This document shows positions 1 to 5,873 of a stretch of DNA of 5,873 nucleotides, piece by piece (within the stretch, counting starts at the first letter, position 1; each line of letters starts with the position of its first letter). Source of the DNA: Bacteroidales bacterium (lineage in GTDB: Bacteria > Bacteroidota > Bacteroidia > Bacteroidales > VadinHA17); NCBI GenBank assembly GCA_003518245.1, contig DOZA01000070.1:1-5873 (forward strand), in the 5' to 3' direction. The notes beneath the pieces are model-generated. The model made no database searches. It was not told the DNA's origin and was given only the letters and a program-made list of their open reading frames with translations. Both the position numbers and the translations under genes were made by a program.

Positions 1-18
1 CTACTTAATTAAAAGAAA

Positions 19-891
19 TCAGTATTTCTGTTTGCAGGCTCTGAGTGTATTCTGAAGCAATGATACTATAGTCATTGGTCCCACCCCTCCGGGTACAGGG
101 GTTATATAAGAGCATTTAGGGGCTACATTTTCAAAATCAACATCACCTTTAAGCTTCCAGCCAGATTTTGTCTTGTCTGACCTTACTCTTGTTGTGCCCA
201 CGTCGATTATTACGGCTCCCTCCGACACCATACCGGCTTTTACAAATCCTGGAACACCAATAGCCGCAATTATTATCTCCGCCCCTCTTATTATGTCTTC
301 TATATTTTTTGTCCTGCTATGAACAATTGTAACAGTTGCATCAACTCCTTTTTTGGAAAGCAAAATACTCACAGGCCTGCCAACGATATTGCTTCTGCCT
401 ATAACAACGCATTTTTTTCCGGATGTTTCAATATCATATCTTTTTAATAATTCCATAATACCGCATGGGGTAGCCGGAACGAAAGAAGGCAATCCAATAG
501 TCATCTTACCCAGGTTAACAGGGTGGAAACCATCTACATCCTTGAAGGGATCCACCGATTCAATAACTTTATCCTCAGAGATATGGCCAGGAAGGGGCAG
601 TTGCACAATAAAACCATCAATATCCTGGTCATCATTCAGTTCTGCAATCTTATCCAGAAGTTGTTTTTCAGTTATTCTGCTTTCCATACGGATAAGTGTT
701 GACTTAAATCCTACCTGTTCACAAGCCTTAACCTTATGGGAAACATATGTCTCACTGGCGCCATCATTACCGACCAGGACAGCTGCCAGGTGCGGCACTT
801 TATCTTTTTTTTCCCTTATCTTTTTTACTTCTTCTGCTATTTCCAACTTGATATCAGAAGATACCTTCTTTCCGTCGATTATAGTATACAT
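19..891 (-). CDS. folD: Bifunctional methylenetetrahydrofolate dehydrogenase / methenyltetrahydrofolate cyclohydrolase FolD
   Basis: Cytoplasmic enzyme that interconverts 5,10-methylene-THF, 5,10-methenyl-THF and 10-formyl-THF, using NADP(H), to supply one-carbon units for purines and formyl-Met. The 290-residue protein has the usual family length. Visible motifs: YVSHK at 49-53, where K53 is the expected catalytic lysine; QLPLP at 97-101; KDVDGF at 117-122 with the conserved D120; the Rossmann-fold signature GRSNIVGRP at 165-173; and [10 protein letters not shown] at 265-274. I start it at the ATG at 891, giving MYTIIDGKK, which is how the family normally begins. An in-frame ATG at 939 would add 16 residues read from the end of ffh with no family resemblance. 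The gene begins 7 bp after the ffh stop, so it is probably translated from the same mRNA. No convincing terminator fits into the 18 bases left after its stop. Nothing in it looks broken. Confidence 0.97.
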   Translation of the reverse strand: MYTIIDGKKVSSDIKLEIAEEVKKIREKKDKVPHLAAVLVGNDGASETYVSHKVKACEQVGFKSTLIRMESRITEKQLLDKIAELNDDQDIDGFIVQLPLPGHISEDKVIESVDPFKDVDGFHPVNLGKMTIGLPSFVPATPCGIMELLKRYDIETSGKKCVVIGRSNIVGRPVSILLSKKGVDATVTIVHSRTKNIEDIIRGAEIIIAAIGVPGFVKAGMVSEGAVIIDVGTTRVRSDKTKSGWKLKGDVDFENVAPKCSYITPVPGGVGPMTIVSLLQNTLRACKQKY

Positions 892-898
892 ATAAACA

Positions 899-2227
899 TT
901 ATTTCGTATGCAACATATTTGAAAGCTGGGCAGCTCCACCTTTTGATGAGACTGCTTTCATCATCTTACGGGTTTCATTAAACTGTTTGAGCAGCTGGTT
1001 CACTTCCTGAACGGTTGTACCCGATCCGTTGGCTATTCTTTTTCTGCGACTGCCGTTGATAATTACCGGGTTTGTTCTTTCCTGCGGTGTCATACTCTGT
1101 ATAATAGCTTCAATTCCTTTAAAGGCATCATCATCAATATCAAGGTTTTTAATTGCCTTACCCACTCCCGGAATCATACCCATAAGGTCTTTTACGTTAC
1201 CCATCTTTTTTATCTGTCTGATCTGAGAAATAAAATCATTAAAATCGAACTGATTCTTTGCTATTTTTTTCTTCACTCTTGCAGCCTCAAGCTCATCATA
1301 TTGTTCCTGTGCTTTCTCAACAAGTGAAACAATATCACCCATACCAAGAATCCTGTCGGCCATCCTGTCCGGATGAAATATATCAATAGCATCCAGTTTC
1401 TCACCTGAACCAATAAATTTAATTGGTTTATTTACCACGCCACGTATTGACAATGCTGCACCGCCCCTTGTATCACCATCCAGTTTGGTAAGCACCACAC
1501 CATCGAAATCGAGCCTGTCATTAAATTCTTTTGCTGTATTAACAGCATCCTGCCCTGTCATAGCATCTACGACAAATAATATTTCATGCGGGTTGACAGC
1601 TTCTTTGACAGAAGCGATCTCATCCATCATTTTCTGATCTATTGCCAGACGTCCTGCTGTATCAATAATAATAAGGTCGATTCCGGTATTTTTAGCTTCT
1701 CTGACTGCTCTTTTTACAATCTTAACAGGATCTTTATTATCCTCTTCAGTATATACAGGCACCCCGATTTGCCCGCCCAGCACTTTTAACTGTTCAATAG
1801 CTGCCGGTCTGTATACATCACCGGCAACCAGCATAGGGTTTTTACCTTTTATGCTTTTAAGCATTTTTGCCAGTTTGCCACTGAAAGTAGTTTTACCTGA
1901 TCCCTGTAATCCGGCCACAAGAACAATACATGGATTGCCCCTCAGGTTTATATCTGCCTTCTCACCTCCCATAAGTGTTGCCAGTTCATCATGAACAATC
2001 TTTATCATCATCTGTGATGGCTTAACAGCATTGATAACATTCTGTCCCAATGCTATTTCTTTAACAGTATCGGTAAATGATTTAGCTATTTTATAGTTAA
2101 CATCGGCATCCAGCAGTGCTCTTCGTACATCCTTCAAGGTCTCAGCAATATTAATCTCGGTTATCCTTCCCTGCCCTTTCAGCAATTTAAAGGATCGTTC
2201 CAGCCTGTCAGATAAATTTTCAAACAT
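899..2227 (-). CDS. ffh: Signal recognition particle protein Ffh (SRP54 GTPase)
   Basis: GTPase subunit of the signal recognition particle. It binds 4.5S/SRP RNA and signal sequences of nascent membrane proteins, and docks with FtsY at the membrane. The 442-residue protein shows the full NG-M layout. The helical N domain is about 1-95. The G domain is about 98-295, with P-loop GLQGSGKT at 106-113, DVYRPAA at 137-143, DTAGR at 189-193 and TKLD at 247-250. A methionine-containing M domain starts at about 297. The SRP RNA-binding helix-turn-helix signature [11 protein letters not shown] lies at 393-403. The length is typical and no key residue is missing. It sits 41 bp downstream of argS and 7 bp upstream of folD on the same strand. 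The TAA stop is at 899-901. The SRP RNA gene itself is not in the window. Confidence 0.98.
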   Translation of the reverse strand: MFENLSDRLERSFKLLKGQGRITEINIAETLKDVRRALLDADVNYKIAKSFTDTVKEIALGQNVINAVKPSQMMIKIVHDELATLMGGEKADINLRGNPCIVLVAGLQGSGKTTFSGKLAKMLKSIKGKNPMLVAGDVYRPAAIEQLKVLGGQIGVPVYTEEDNKDPVKIVKRAVREAKNTGIDLIIIDTAGRLAIDQKMMDEIASVKEAVNPHEILFVVDAMTGQDAVNTAKEFNDRLDFDGVVLTKLDGDTRGGAALSIRGVVNKPIKFIGSGEKLDAIDIFHPDRMADRILGMGDIVSLVEKAQEQYDELEAARVKKKIAKNQFDFNDFISQIRQIKKMGNVKDLMGMIPGVGKAIKNLDIDDDAFKGIEAIIQSMTPQERTNPVIINGSRRKRIANGSGTTVQEVNQLLKQFNETRKMMKAVSSKGGAAQLSNMLHTK

Positions 2228-2251
2228 CCCTAATTACTTTTTATGATATCT

Positions 2252-2259
2252 CAAATATA
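2252..2259 (-). promoter_or_regulatory. Weak candidate -7 element for ffh-folD
   Basis: On the minus strand this reads TATATTTG, a TAnnTTTG match in the 41-bp gap between argS and ffh. The start point would be near 2245, leaving a leader of about 18 nt. No -33 TTG is visible upstream in the end of argS. It could be an internal promoter that separates ffh-folD expression from argS, or a chance match in an AT-rich spacer. Confidence 0.3.
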
Positions 2260-2268
2260 TTAATATTA

Positions 2269-4056
2269 TTACATTCTCTCCGGCATATCTATACCCAGCA
2301 ATCTCATTGATTCATTTATAATTATGCCTGAATATTCAGATAAACATATCCTGAAATCCTTCAATTTATCGTTTTCTTCTCCCAGGATCGTATAATCATG
2401 ATAAAACTGGTTATATTCCCTGGCAAGTTCATATGCATAGTTCGCTATAACAGATGGATTGAGTGTTTCGGCTGCTTCAACAACAACAGTATTAAACCTC
2501 CTGAGAAGTTTTATAAGATCACATTCTTTCTCATTCAGTACAACGTCAGCACTTATATTCTTAACTGCATATCCTTTATCCTCTCCCTTTCTCAATACAG
2601 ATTTTATCCTGGCATACGTATACTGCACAAAAGGACCTGTATTACCATTAAAATCGATTGATTCCCTGGGATTGAACATCATATTTTTACGCGGATCAAC
2701 TTTCAGTATAAAATATTTCAGTGCACCCAGTCCAATCTTACGATATATCTCTTTTTTTTCTTTATCATCGTAATCATGTAACTTACCCAGCTCTTCCGAC
2801 ATTTCCCTTGCAGTGATCACCATTGTATCAATAAGGTCATCAGCATCGACCACTTTACCTTCGCGTGATTTCATTTTCCCCTCCGGCAGGTTAACCATAC
2901 CATATGAAAAATGGTGAATACCTTCAGCCCATTTATACCCAAGTTTTTTCAATATTAATTTCAGAACCTGGAAGTGATAATTTTGCTCATTACCAACAAC
3001 ATAGTATTGCCGGTCAAACTTATAATCATTATATCTTTGCACAGCCGTTCCAATATCCTGTGTCATATAAACTGCTGTACCATCTGTACGCAACAGTAAT
3101 TTTTCGTCCAGTTTATCCGATGAAAGATTCACCCATACTGAGCCATCCTTCTTCCTGTGAAAGATACCTTTTTCAAGTCCCTCATTTACTATGTCCCTTC
3201 CCAGTTTATATGTATCCGATTCATAATAAACTTTATCAAAATCAACACCCATGTCCTCATAAGTGGCATCAAACCCTTCATATACCCAGCTATTCATCTT
3301 TTCCCACAGAGAAACAACTTCCTTATCTCCCGACTCCCATTTTCTGAGAAGCTGTCTTGCATCATGCATCAGTTTAGATTGTTCAGCCGCTTCTTCCCGT
3401 GTCAAACCTTCCGATACTAACTTTTCTGTTTCTTTCTTATATGCTTTTTCGAACTCAACATAATACTCACCTACAAAATGATCTCCCTTCATCCCTGTAT
3501 CAGAAGGTGTTTTACCCTGTCCGAAAAGTTGCCATGCCAGCATTGATTTACAAATATGTATACCCCGGTCATTAACTATATTGGTTTTGTAAACCTTATA
3601 ACCACAGCCAGTTAATATCCTGGATAGTGAATATCCCAGCAGGTTGTTCCTTATATGCCCCAGATGCAAGGGTTTATTAGTATTGGGTGATGAGTATTCT
3701 ATTAAAGTTATCCTGTCCTTACCTATCTCAGAAAATGAATACCGGGAACCTGATAACCAGAGTCTTATAAATTCATCAAGCCATGCTGTTTTACTCACCT
3801 GGAGATTAAGAAAACCTTTCACAACATTATAGGCAGTAAATCCTGTATTTACTTCAAGTATATATTCCCCAAGCTCGGAAGCTGTATCCTCAGGTGATTT
3901 CCCTGAATATTTAAGCAGTGGAAAAACCACAACAGTAATATCACCTTCAAAATCCTTCTTGGTTGATTGTATCTGCATATCTGATGGTTCAACATCTGAG
4001 ACATACAGTTTTTTCACAGCATCGATCAGGTTTTTTATAACTGCTTTTTCCATCAT
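2269..4056 (-). CDS. argS: Arginyl-tRNA synthetase (class Ia)
   Basis: Charges tRNA-Arg with arginine in the cytoplasm, using ATP. The 595-residue product has an N-terminal additional domain (about 1-95) and a class I Rossmann core. The core carries the HIGH-equivalent HLGH at 131-134, inside the ArgRS context SPNTNKPLHLGHIRN, and the KMSKS-equivalent KMKSR at 394-398. A C-terminal helical anticodon-binding domain follows from about 470, with the conserved GPFVQYTYARI at 474-484. KMKSREG in place of KMSxRxG is, as I recall, normal for Bacteroidota ArgS and not a defect. Two ATGs in tandem (4056 and 4053) are the natural starts. The frame stays open to a TTG at 4080, but that codon lies inside a likely promoter -7 element, so I reject the longer form. 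It is the first gene of the leftward argS-ffh-folD run. Confidence 0.97.
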   Translation of the reverse strand: MMEKAVIKNLIDAVKKLYVSDVEPSDMQIQSTKKDFEGDITVVVFPLLKYSGKSPEDTASELGEYILEVNTGFTAYNVVKGFLNLQVSKTAWLDEFIRLWLSGSRYSFSEIGKDRITLIEYSSPNTNKPLHLGHIRNNLLGYSLSRILTGCGYKVYKTNIVNDRGIHICKSMLAWQLFGQGKTPSDTGMKGDHFVGEYYVEFEKAYKKETEKLVSEGLTREEAAEQSKLMHDARQLLRKWESGDKEVVSLWEKMNSWVYEGFDATYEDMGVDFDKVYYESDTYKLGRDIVNEGLEKGIFHRKKDGSVWVNLSSDKLDEKLLLRTDGTAVYMTQDIGTAVQRYNDYKFDRQYYVVGNEQNYHFQVLKLILKKLGYKWAEGIHHFSYGMVNLPEGKMKSREGKVVDADDLIDTMVITAREMSEELGKLHDYDDKEKKEIYRKIGLGALKYFILKVDPRKNMMFNPRESIDFNGNTGPFVQYTYARIKSVLRKGEDKGYAVKNISADVVLNEKECDLIKLLRRFNTVVVEAAETLNPSVIANYAYELAREYNQFYHDYTILGEENDKLKDFRICLSEYSGIIINESMRLLGIDMPERM

Positions 4057-4077
4057 TTTATGATAGTTTTCAGGCAG

Positions 4078-4085
4078 CAAAGATA
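4078..4085 (-). promoter_or_regulatory. Candidate Bacteroidota -7 element for argS (and possibly ffh-folD)
   Basis: On the minus strand this reads TATCTTTG, a full match to the Bacteroidota TAnnTTTG -7 consensus. Transcription would begin near 4070, leaving a leader of about 15 nt before the argS ATG at 4056. No clear TTG-type -33 element is seen at the usual distance; that area instead holds an inverted repeat (4098-4119). The match overlaps the upstream TTG codon at 4080, which argues against starting argS there. Confidence 0.5.
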
Positions 4086-4097
4086 ATACATTTTACT

Positions 4098-4119
4098 TGA
4101 AGAGGTTTTTCGCTCTTCA
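4098..4119. repeat. Inverted repeat upstream of argS (possible operator)
   Basis: TGAAGAG at 4098-4104 and CTCTTCA at 4113-4119 form a perfect 7-bp inverted repeat around an 8-nt spacer. It lies about 12 bp upstream of the candidate argS -7 element, where a -33 element would be expected, so it could be a protein-binding site. No T-run follows on either strand at terminator distance, and both flanking genes point away from it, so it is unlikely to be a terminator. Confidence 0.3.
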
Positions 4120-4239
4120 CCCGCATTTTTGACGTCCTAATTCTGTATTTTGATAACCATTTGTATGAAATACCCTACTTTGTTGATAGATAGTCTGATT
4201 TTTTTGACGAACAGTTTACCGCCTGTGAAAAAAATGAAA

Positions 4240-4247
4240 TAATTTTG
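4240..4247 (+). promoter_or_regulatory. Candidate Bacteroidota -7 element for the SiaC-family gene
   Basis: TAATTTTG matches the TAnnTTTG -7 consensus in full. It lies 34 bp before the ATG at 4282, so the transcript would start near 4254 with a leader of about 27 nt. I see no good TTG -33 element at the normal distance. The nearest TTTG, at 4203-4206, is too far upstream. The AT-rich background makes chance matches fairly common. Confidence 0.45.
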
Positions 4248-4255
4248 AAACAAAG

Positions 4256-4272
4256 CAACGATAATTTCGTTG
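4256..4272 (+). promoter_or_regulatory. Small hairpin in the leader of the SiaC-family gene
   Basis: CAACGA at 4256-4261 and TCGTTG at 4267-4272 can pair perfectly as a 6-bp stem with a 5-nt loop (TAATT). If transcription starts near 4254, the hairpin would sit at the very 5' end of the mRNA, 9 nt before the ATG. It could stabilise the transcript or be a DNA operator dyad. A chance palindrome is also possible. Confidence 0.3.
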
Positions 4273-4281
4273 AGTTGAAAA

Positions 4282-4737
4282 ATGAAGCTTACAAAACTAC
4301 ACATTCCTGAATCAAAAAGAACCCCTGAGATTGATTTCAATCCTGATAACGGGATGTTAATCCTCAAGGGAAAATCAATTCCTGAAAACGCAACAAAGGT
4401 TTATGAACCGATACTTGACTGGATGAAAAGTTACATCAAAGTTGCGCCTGAAAAAACCTATCTGCACTTTAATTTATCCTATTTCAACACCGCTTCATCT
4501 ATATGGATGACTCGTATGGTAAAGGTTCTCAGTAATATTGATGATCATGAGAAACTGCTTACAATTAATATATACTTTCACGTTGAGGAATATGATGAAA
4601 TGGATGATGAAGATATACAGGAAGCCATATCCATGGTCCTTAAAGTAATAGATAAAGCCACAGTAAGCCTGGGAGTCAAATTATTTGGTATCGATGATGA
4701 CGGATCCATCCTGAAAGAAAGACTCATACTTCTCTGA
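4282..4737 (+). CDS. SiaC-family (DUF1987) regulatory phosphoprotein
   Basis: Small cytoplasmic protein of 151 residues with no signal peptide or membrane segment. It matches the DUF1987/SiaC pattern: TPEIDFNPDNGMLILKG at 14-30, IPENATKVYEPILDWMKSYI at 33-52, then LHFNLSYFNTASS at 61-73. In Pseudomonas aeruginosa SiaC, a threonine in this YxNTSS segment (Thr68) is phosphorylated by SiaB and dephosphorylated by the PP2C-type SiaA, and unphosphorylated SiaC activates the diguanylate cyclase SiaD. T70 is the likely equivalent here, with S72 and S73 as alternatives. The region around 102-111 is strongly acidic. The gene ends in tandem in-frame stops, TGA then TAA. No SiaA, SiaB or cyclase gene is in the window, so its partners and output are unknown. 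The ATG at 4282 follows an A-rich stretch and no Shine-Dalgarno, as is usual in Bacteroidota. Family assignment is confident; function is inferred. Confidence 0.85.
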   Translation: MKLTKLHIPESKRTPEIDFNPDNGMLILKGKSIPENATKVYEPILDWMKSYIKVAPEKTYLHFNLSYFNTASSIWMTRMVKVLSNIDDHEKLLTINIYFHVEEYDEMDDEDIQEAISMVLKVIDKATVSLGVKLFGIDDDGSILKERLILL

Positions 4738-4810
4738 TAAATACATCAAAGACTTTTCGTTTTCTGCATCTGATTGATTAACTTTATTATTCCTAAATTT
4801 TCAATAACAG

Positions 4811-4867
4811 ATGAAAACCATTTATGGATTTCTTATAATGATATTTATGACCATGAACATTTCAGGC
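4811..4867 (+). other. Probable Sec signal peptide of the Memo-AMMECR1 fusion
   Basis: The first 19 residues have a lysine at position 2, then a hydrophobic run from about residue 4 to 15 (YGFLIMIFMTM), then a small-residue cleavage context, ISG before QQ. Residues from about 20 on are polar and lead into the Memo domain at DPVVAGSFYP. There is no cysteine at the cleavage site, so a lipoprotein is unlikely. Cleavage after G19 is my estimate by eye. The main doubt is the start codon: beginning at the ATG at 4853 would give a cytoplasmic protein. A basic-plus-hydrophobic stretch encoded in frame directly before the domain argues that it is translated. Confidence 0.65.
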
Positions 4868-5873
4868 CAGCAAAAAGGGAAAGACAGGGATCCTGTGGTT
4901 GCAGGATCATTTTACCCGGCAGGGAAATCAGAATTATTAAGACAACTGGGCCAGATGTTTGAAGAGGCTGCAGTTCTTGTTTCTTTTAATATTAAGCCAG
5001 AAGAGAAGGTCAGGGCCATTATCGCACCACATGCAGGATATGTCTTCTCAGGAACGGTAGCTGCCTCTGCTTATGGATGTATACCAAAGGATGCTGAATA
5101 CGATAATATTTTTCTTATTGGATCGAGTCACAGGGTATCCTTCCCCGGGGCTTCAGTTTATACGAAAGGTAACTACCTTACACCCCTGGGAACCGTGACG
5201 GTTAATACCGAGCTTGGAGAAGAACTTATAGATAATTCAAAACTTTTCAGTTATTACAGTTCTGCCCACAGCAGTGAACACAGTCTGGAAGTACAGGTCC
5301 CCTTTCTCCAGTATCACCTGGGTGATAACATCAGGATTGTACCGATTGTCCTTGGCACACAGAACAGTAAAGTGTGCAAAGAAATAGCTGATGCACTCAA
5401 ACCTTATTTTAATGAGAATAACCTTTTTGTTATAAGCAGTGACTTCAGCCACTACCCTCCTTTTGATAAGGCGGTAGAAATTGATAAAAAAACTGTAGAA
5501 GCACTTATATCAGGTGATCCCGATAAATTCCTGAGGACACTGAGGGATAATTCAAACATGAATATTGAAGGACTGGCTACCAGTATGTGCGGATGGACTT
5601 CCGGACTAGTACTGCTTCATCTTGCCATGAATGAACCTGAGCTGGAATTTAAACATATTCTATATCGTAATTCCGGACACAGTAGTTACGGTGACAGGTC
5701 GAGTGTTGTAGGATATAACTCTGTTGTACTGATTCACAAAGATTTTAAAAATAAAAAAAACACTGATTTTAGTATAGAGTATGAAGATCAGCAAAAACTG
5801 CTTGAAATTGCAAGGGAATCTATAAGGTCATACCTGTACAAGGATAAATTGCCTGAAATAAAAGAATCAGAGA
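4811..5873 (+). CDS. Exported Memo-AMMECR1 fusion (AmmeMemoRadiSam system protein B/A), 3' end missing
   Basis: An open frame of 354 codons runs off the window with no stop. Residues about 27-310 form a Memo domain, related to human MEMO1 and to the LigB/extradiol-dioxygenase fold: DPVVAGSFYPAGK at 27-39, IIAPHAGY at 70-77, GSSHR at 104-108, EHSLE at 156-160, SSDFSHY at 209-215 and SMCGW at 258-262. H74, H107 and C260 match the metal ligands known in human MEMO1 (H49, H81, C244); D211 and H214 match further pocket residues. After a lysine-rich linker (about 310-319), EDQQKLLEIARESIRSYL (325-342) looks like the first helix of an AMMECR1 domain, which normally spans about 180 residues, so roughly 500 residues are expected in total. 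Residues 1-19 resemble a Sec signal peptide. A radical SAM partner may lie beyond the window. The biochemical reaction of this family is not established. Starting at a later in-frame ATG (4838, 4847 or 4853) would remove the signal. Confidence 0.9.
   Translation, partial: MKTIYGFLIMIFMTMNISGQQKGKDRDPVVAGSFYPAGKSELLRQLGQMFEEAAVLVSFNIKPEEKVRAIIAPHAGYVFSGTVAASAYGCIPKDAEYDNIFLIGSSHRVSFPGASVYTKGNYLTPLGTVTVNTELGEELIDNSKLFSYYSSAHSSEHSLEVQVPFLQYHLGDNIRIVPIVLGTQNSKVCKEIADALKPYFNENNLFVISSDFSHYPPFDKAVEIDKKTVEALISGDPDKFLRTLRDNSNMNIEGLATSMCGWTSGLVLLHLAMNEPELEFKHILYRNSGHSSYGDRSSVVGYNSVVLIHKDFKNKKNTDFSIEYEDQQKLLEIARESIRSYLYKDKLPEIKESE

Noticed and set aside
353..895. 180-codon open frame on the plus strand opposite folD
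   Set aside because: It is antisense to a well-conserved folD, has no recognisable domain, and is a low-complexity Ser/Leu/Ile-rich shadow. The same applies to the plus-strand frames opposite ffh and argS (for example 2904-3347).
892..939. N-terminal extension of FolD to an in-frame ATG at 939
   Set aside because: The extra 16 residues are read from the end of ffh in another frame, are cysteine-rich and do not resemble FolD. The family normally begins at the equivalent of MYTIIDGKK, which starts at 891.
3960..4056. KMKSR in ArgS as a damaged KMSKS motif
   Set aside because: As I recall, KMKSREG is the usual form in Bacteroidota ArgS. The rest of the catalytic and anticodon-binding domains is intact, so it is not evidence of decay or a new function.
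4057..4080. Start of ArgS at a TTG codon at 4080
   Set aside because: Two ATGs at 4056 and 4053 fit the family N-terminus better. The TTG lies within a likely -7 promoter element, so it would not be in the transcript.
4126..4209. Direct repeat TTTTTGACG at 4126-4134 and 4201-4209
   Set aside because: Two 9-bp copies 75 bp apart, half of each a T-run, can easily arise by chance in this AT-rich gap. There is no third copy and no relation to the promoter elements.
4199..4234. T7 ... ACAG ... CTGT ... A7 imperfect dyad, resembling a bidirectional terminator
   Set aside because: The inner stem is only 4 bp and the arms are unevenly spaced. It lies between two genes that point away from each other, where a terminator is not expected.
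4738..4810. Terminator or promoter between the SiaC-family gene and the Memo gene
   Set aside because: I found no stable GC-rich stem with a T-run. The -7-like matches TAACTTTA (4779-4786) and TAAATTTT (4794-4801) each miss the final G, and the second would leave almost no leader.
4774..4962. 62-codon frame on the plus strand starting at 4774
   Set aside because: It overlaps the start of the Memo gene in another frame and shows no family resemblance, while the Memo frame is clearly coding through this stretch.

Overview
The window looks like a chromosomal housekeeping segment from a member of the Bacteroidota. No rRNA or other taxonomic marker is present. The inference rests on four things: the ArgS, Ffh and FolD variants; starts preceded by A-rich sequence with no Shine-Dalgarno; TAnnTTTG-type -7 elements in front of several genes; and a Memo-AMMECR1 fusion. 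The DNA is AT-rich to the eye. There are no mobile elements, CRISPR arrays, tRNA or rRNA genes, and no pseudogenes that I can see.

Minus strand (19-4056, read right to left): argS (arginyl-tRNA synthetase), then ffh (SRP GTPase), then folD (one-carbon folate enzyme). All three are complete and have intact catalytic motifs. argS and ffh are 41 bp apart, and ffh and folD are 7 bp apart, so folD is almost certainly co-transcribed with ffh. A -7-like element upstream of argS fits a promoter for the whole run. A second, weaker one sits between argS and ffh.

Divergent intergenic region (4057-4281, 225 bp): no gene is seen. It holds one -7-like element facing each way, a 7-bp inverted repeat just upstream of the argS element, and a perfect 6-bp stem that would lie at the 5' end of the rightward transcript.

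Plus strand (4282-5873): a small SiaC-family (DUF1987) regulatory phosphoprotein without its usual partners in view, then, after 73 bp, the start of a Memo-type protein (AmmeMemoRadiSam system protein B). That gene runs off the window just after entering an AMMECR1 (protein A) domain. Its N-terminus looks like a cleavable signal peptide, so the fusion may act outside the cytoplasm.

The leftward genes serve translation, protein targeting and one-carbon metabolism. The rightward genes belong to two poorly understood families and are the most interesting part of the window: the exported Memo-AMMECR1 fusion, whose reaction is unknown, and the SiaC-type phospho-switch, whose output is unclear here.
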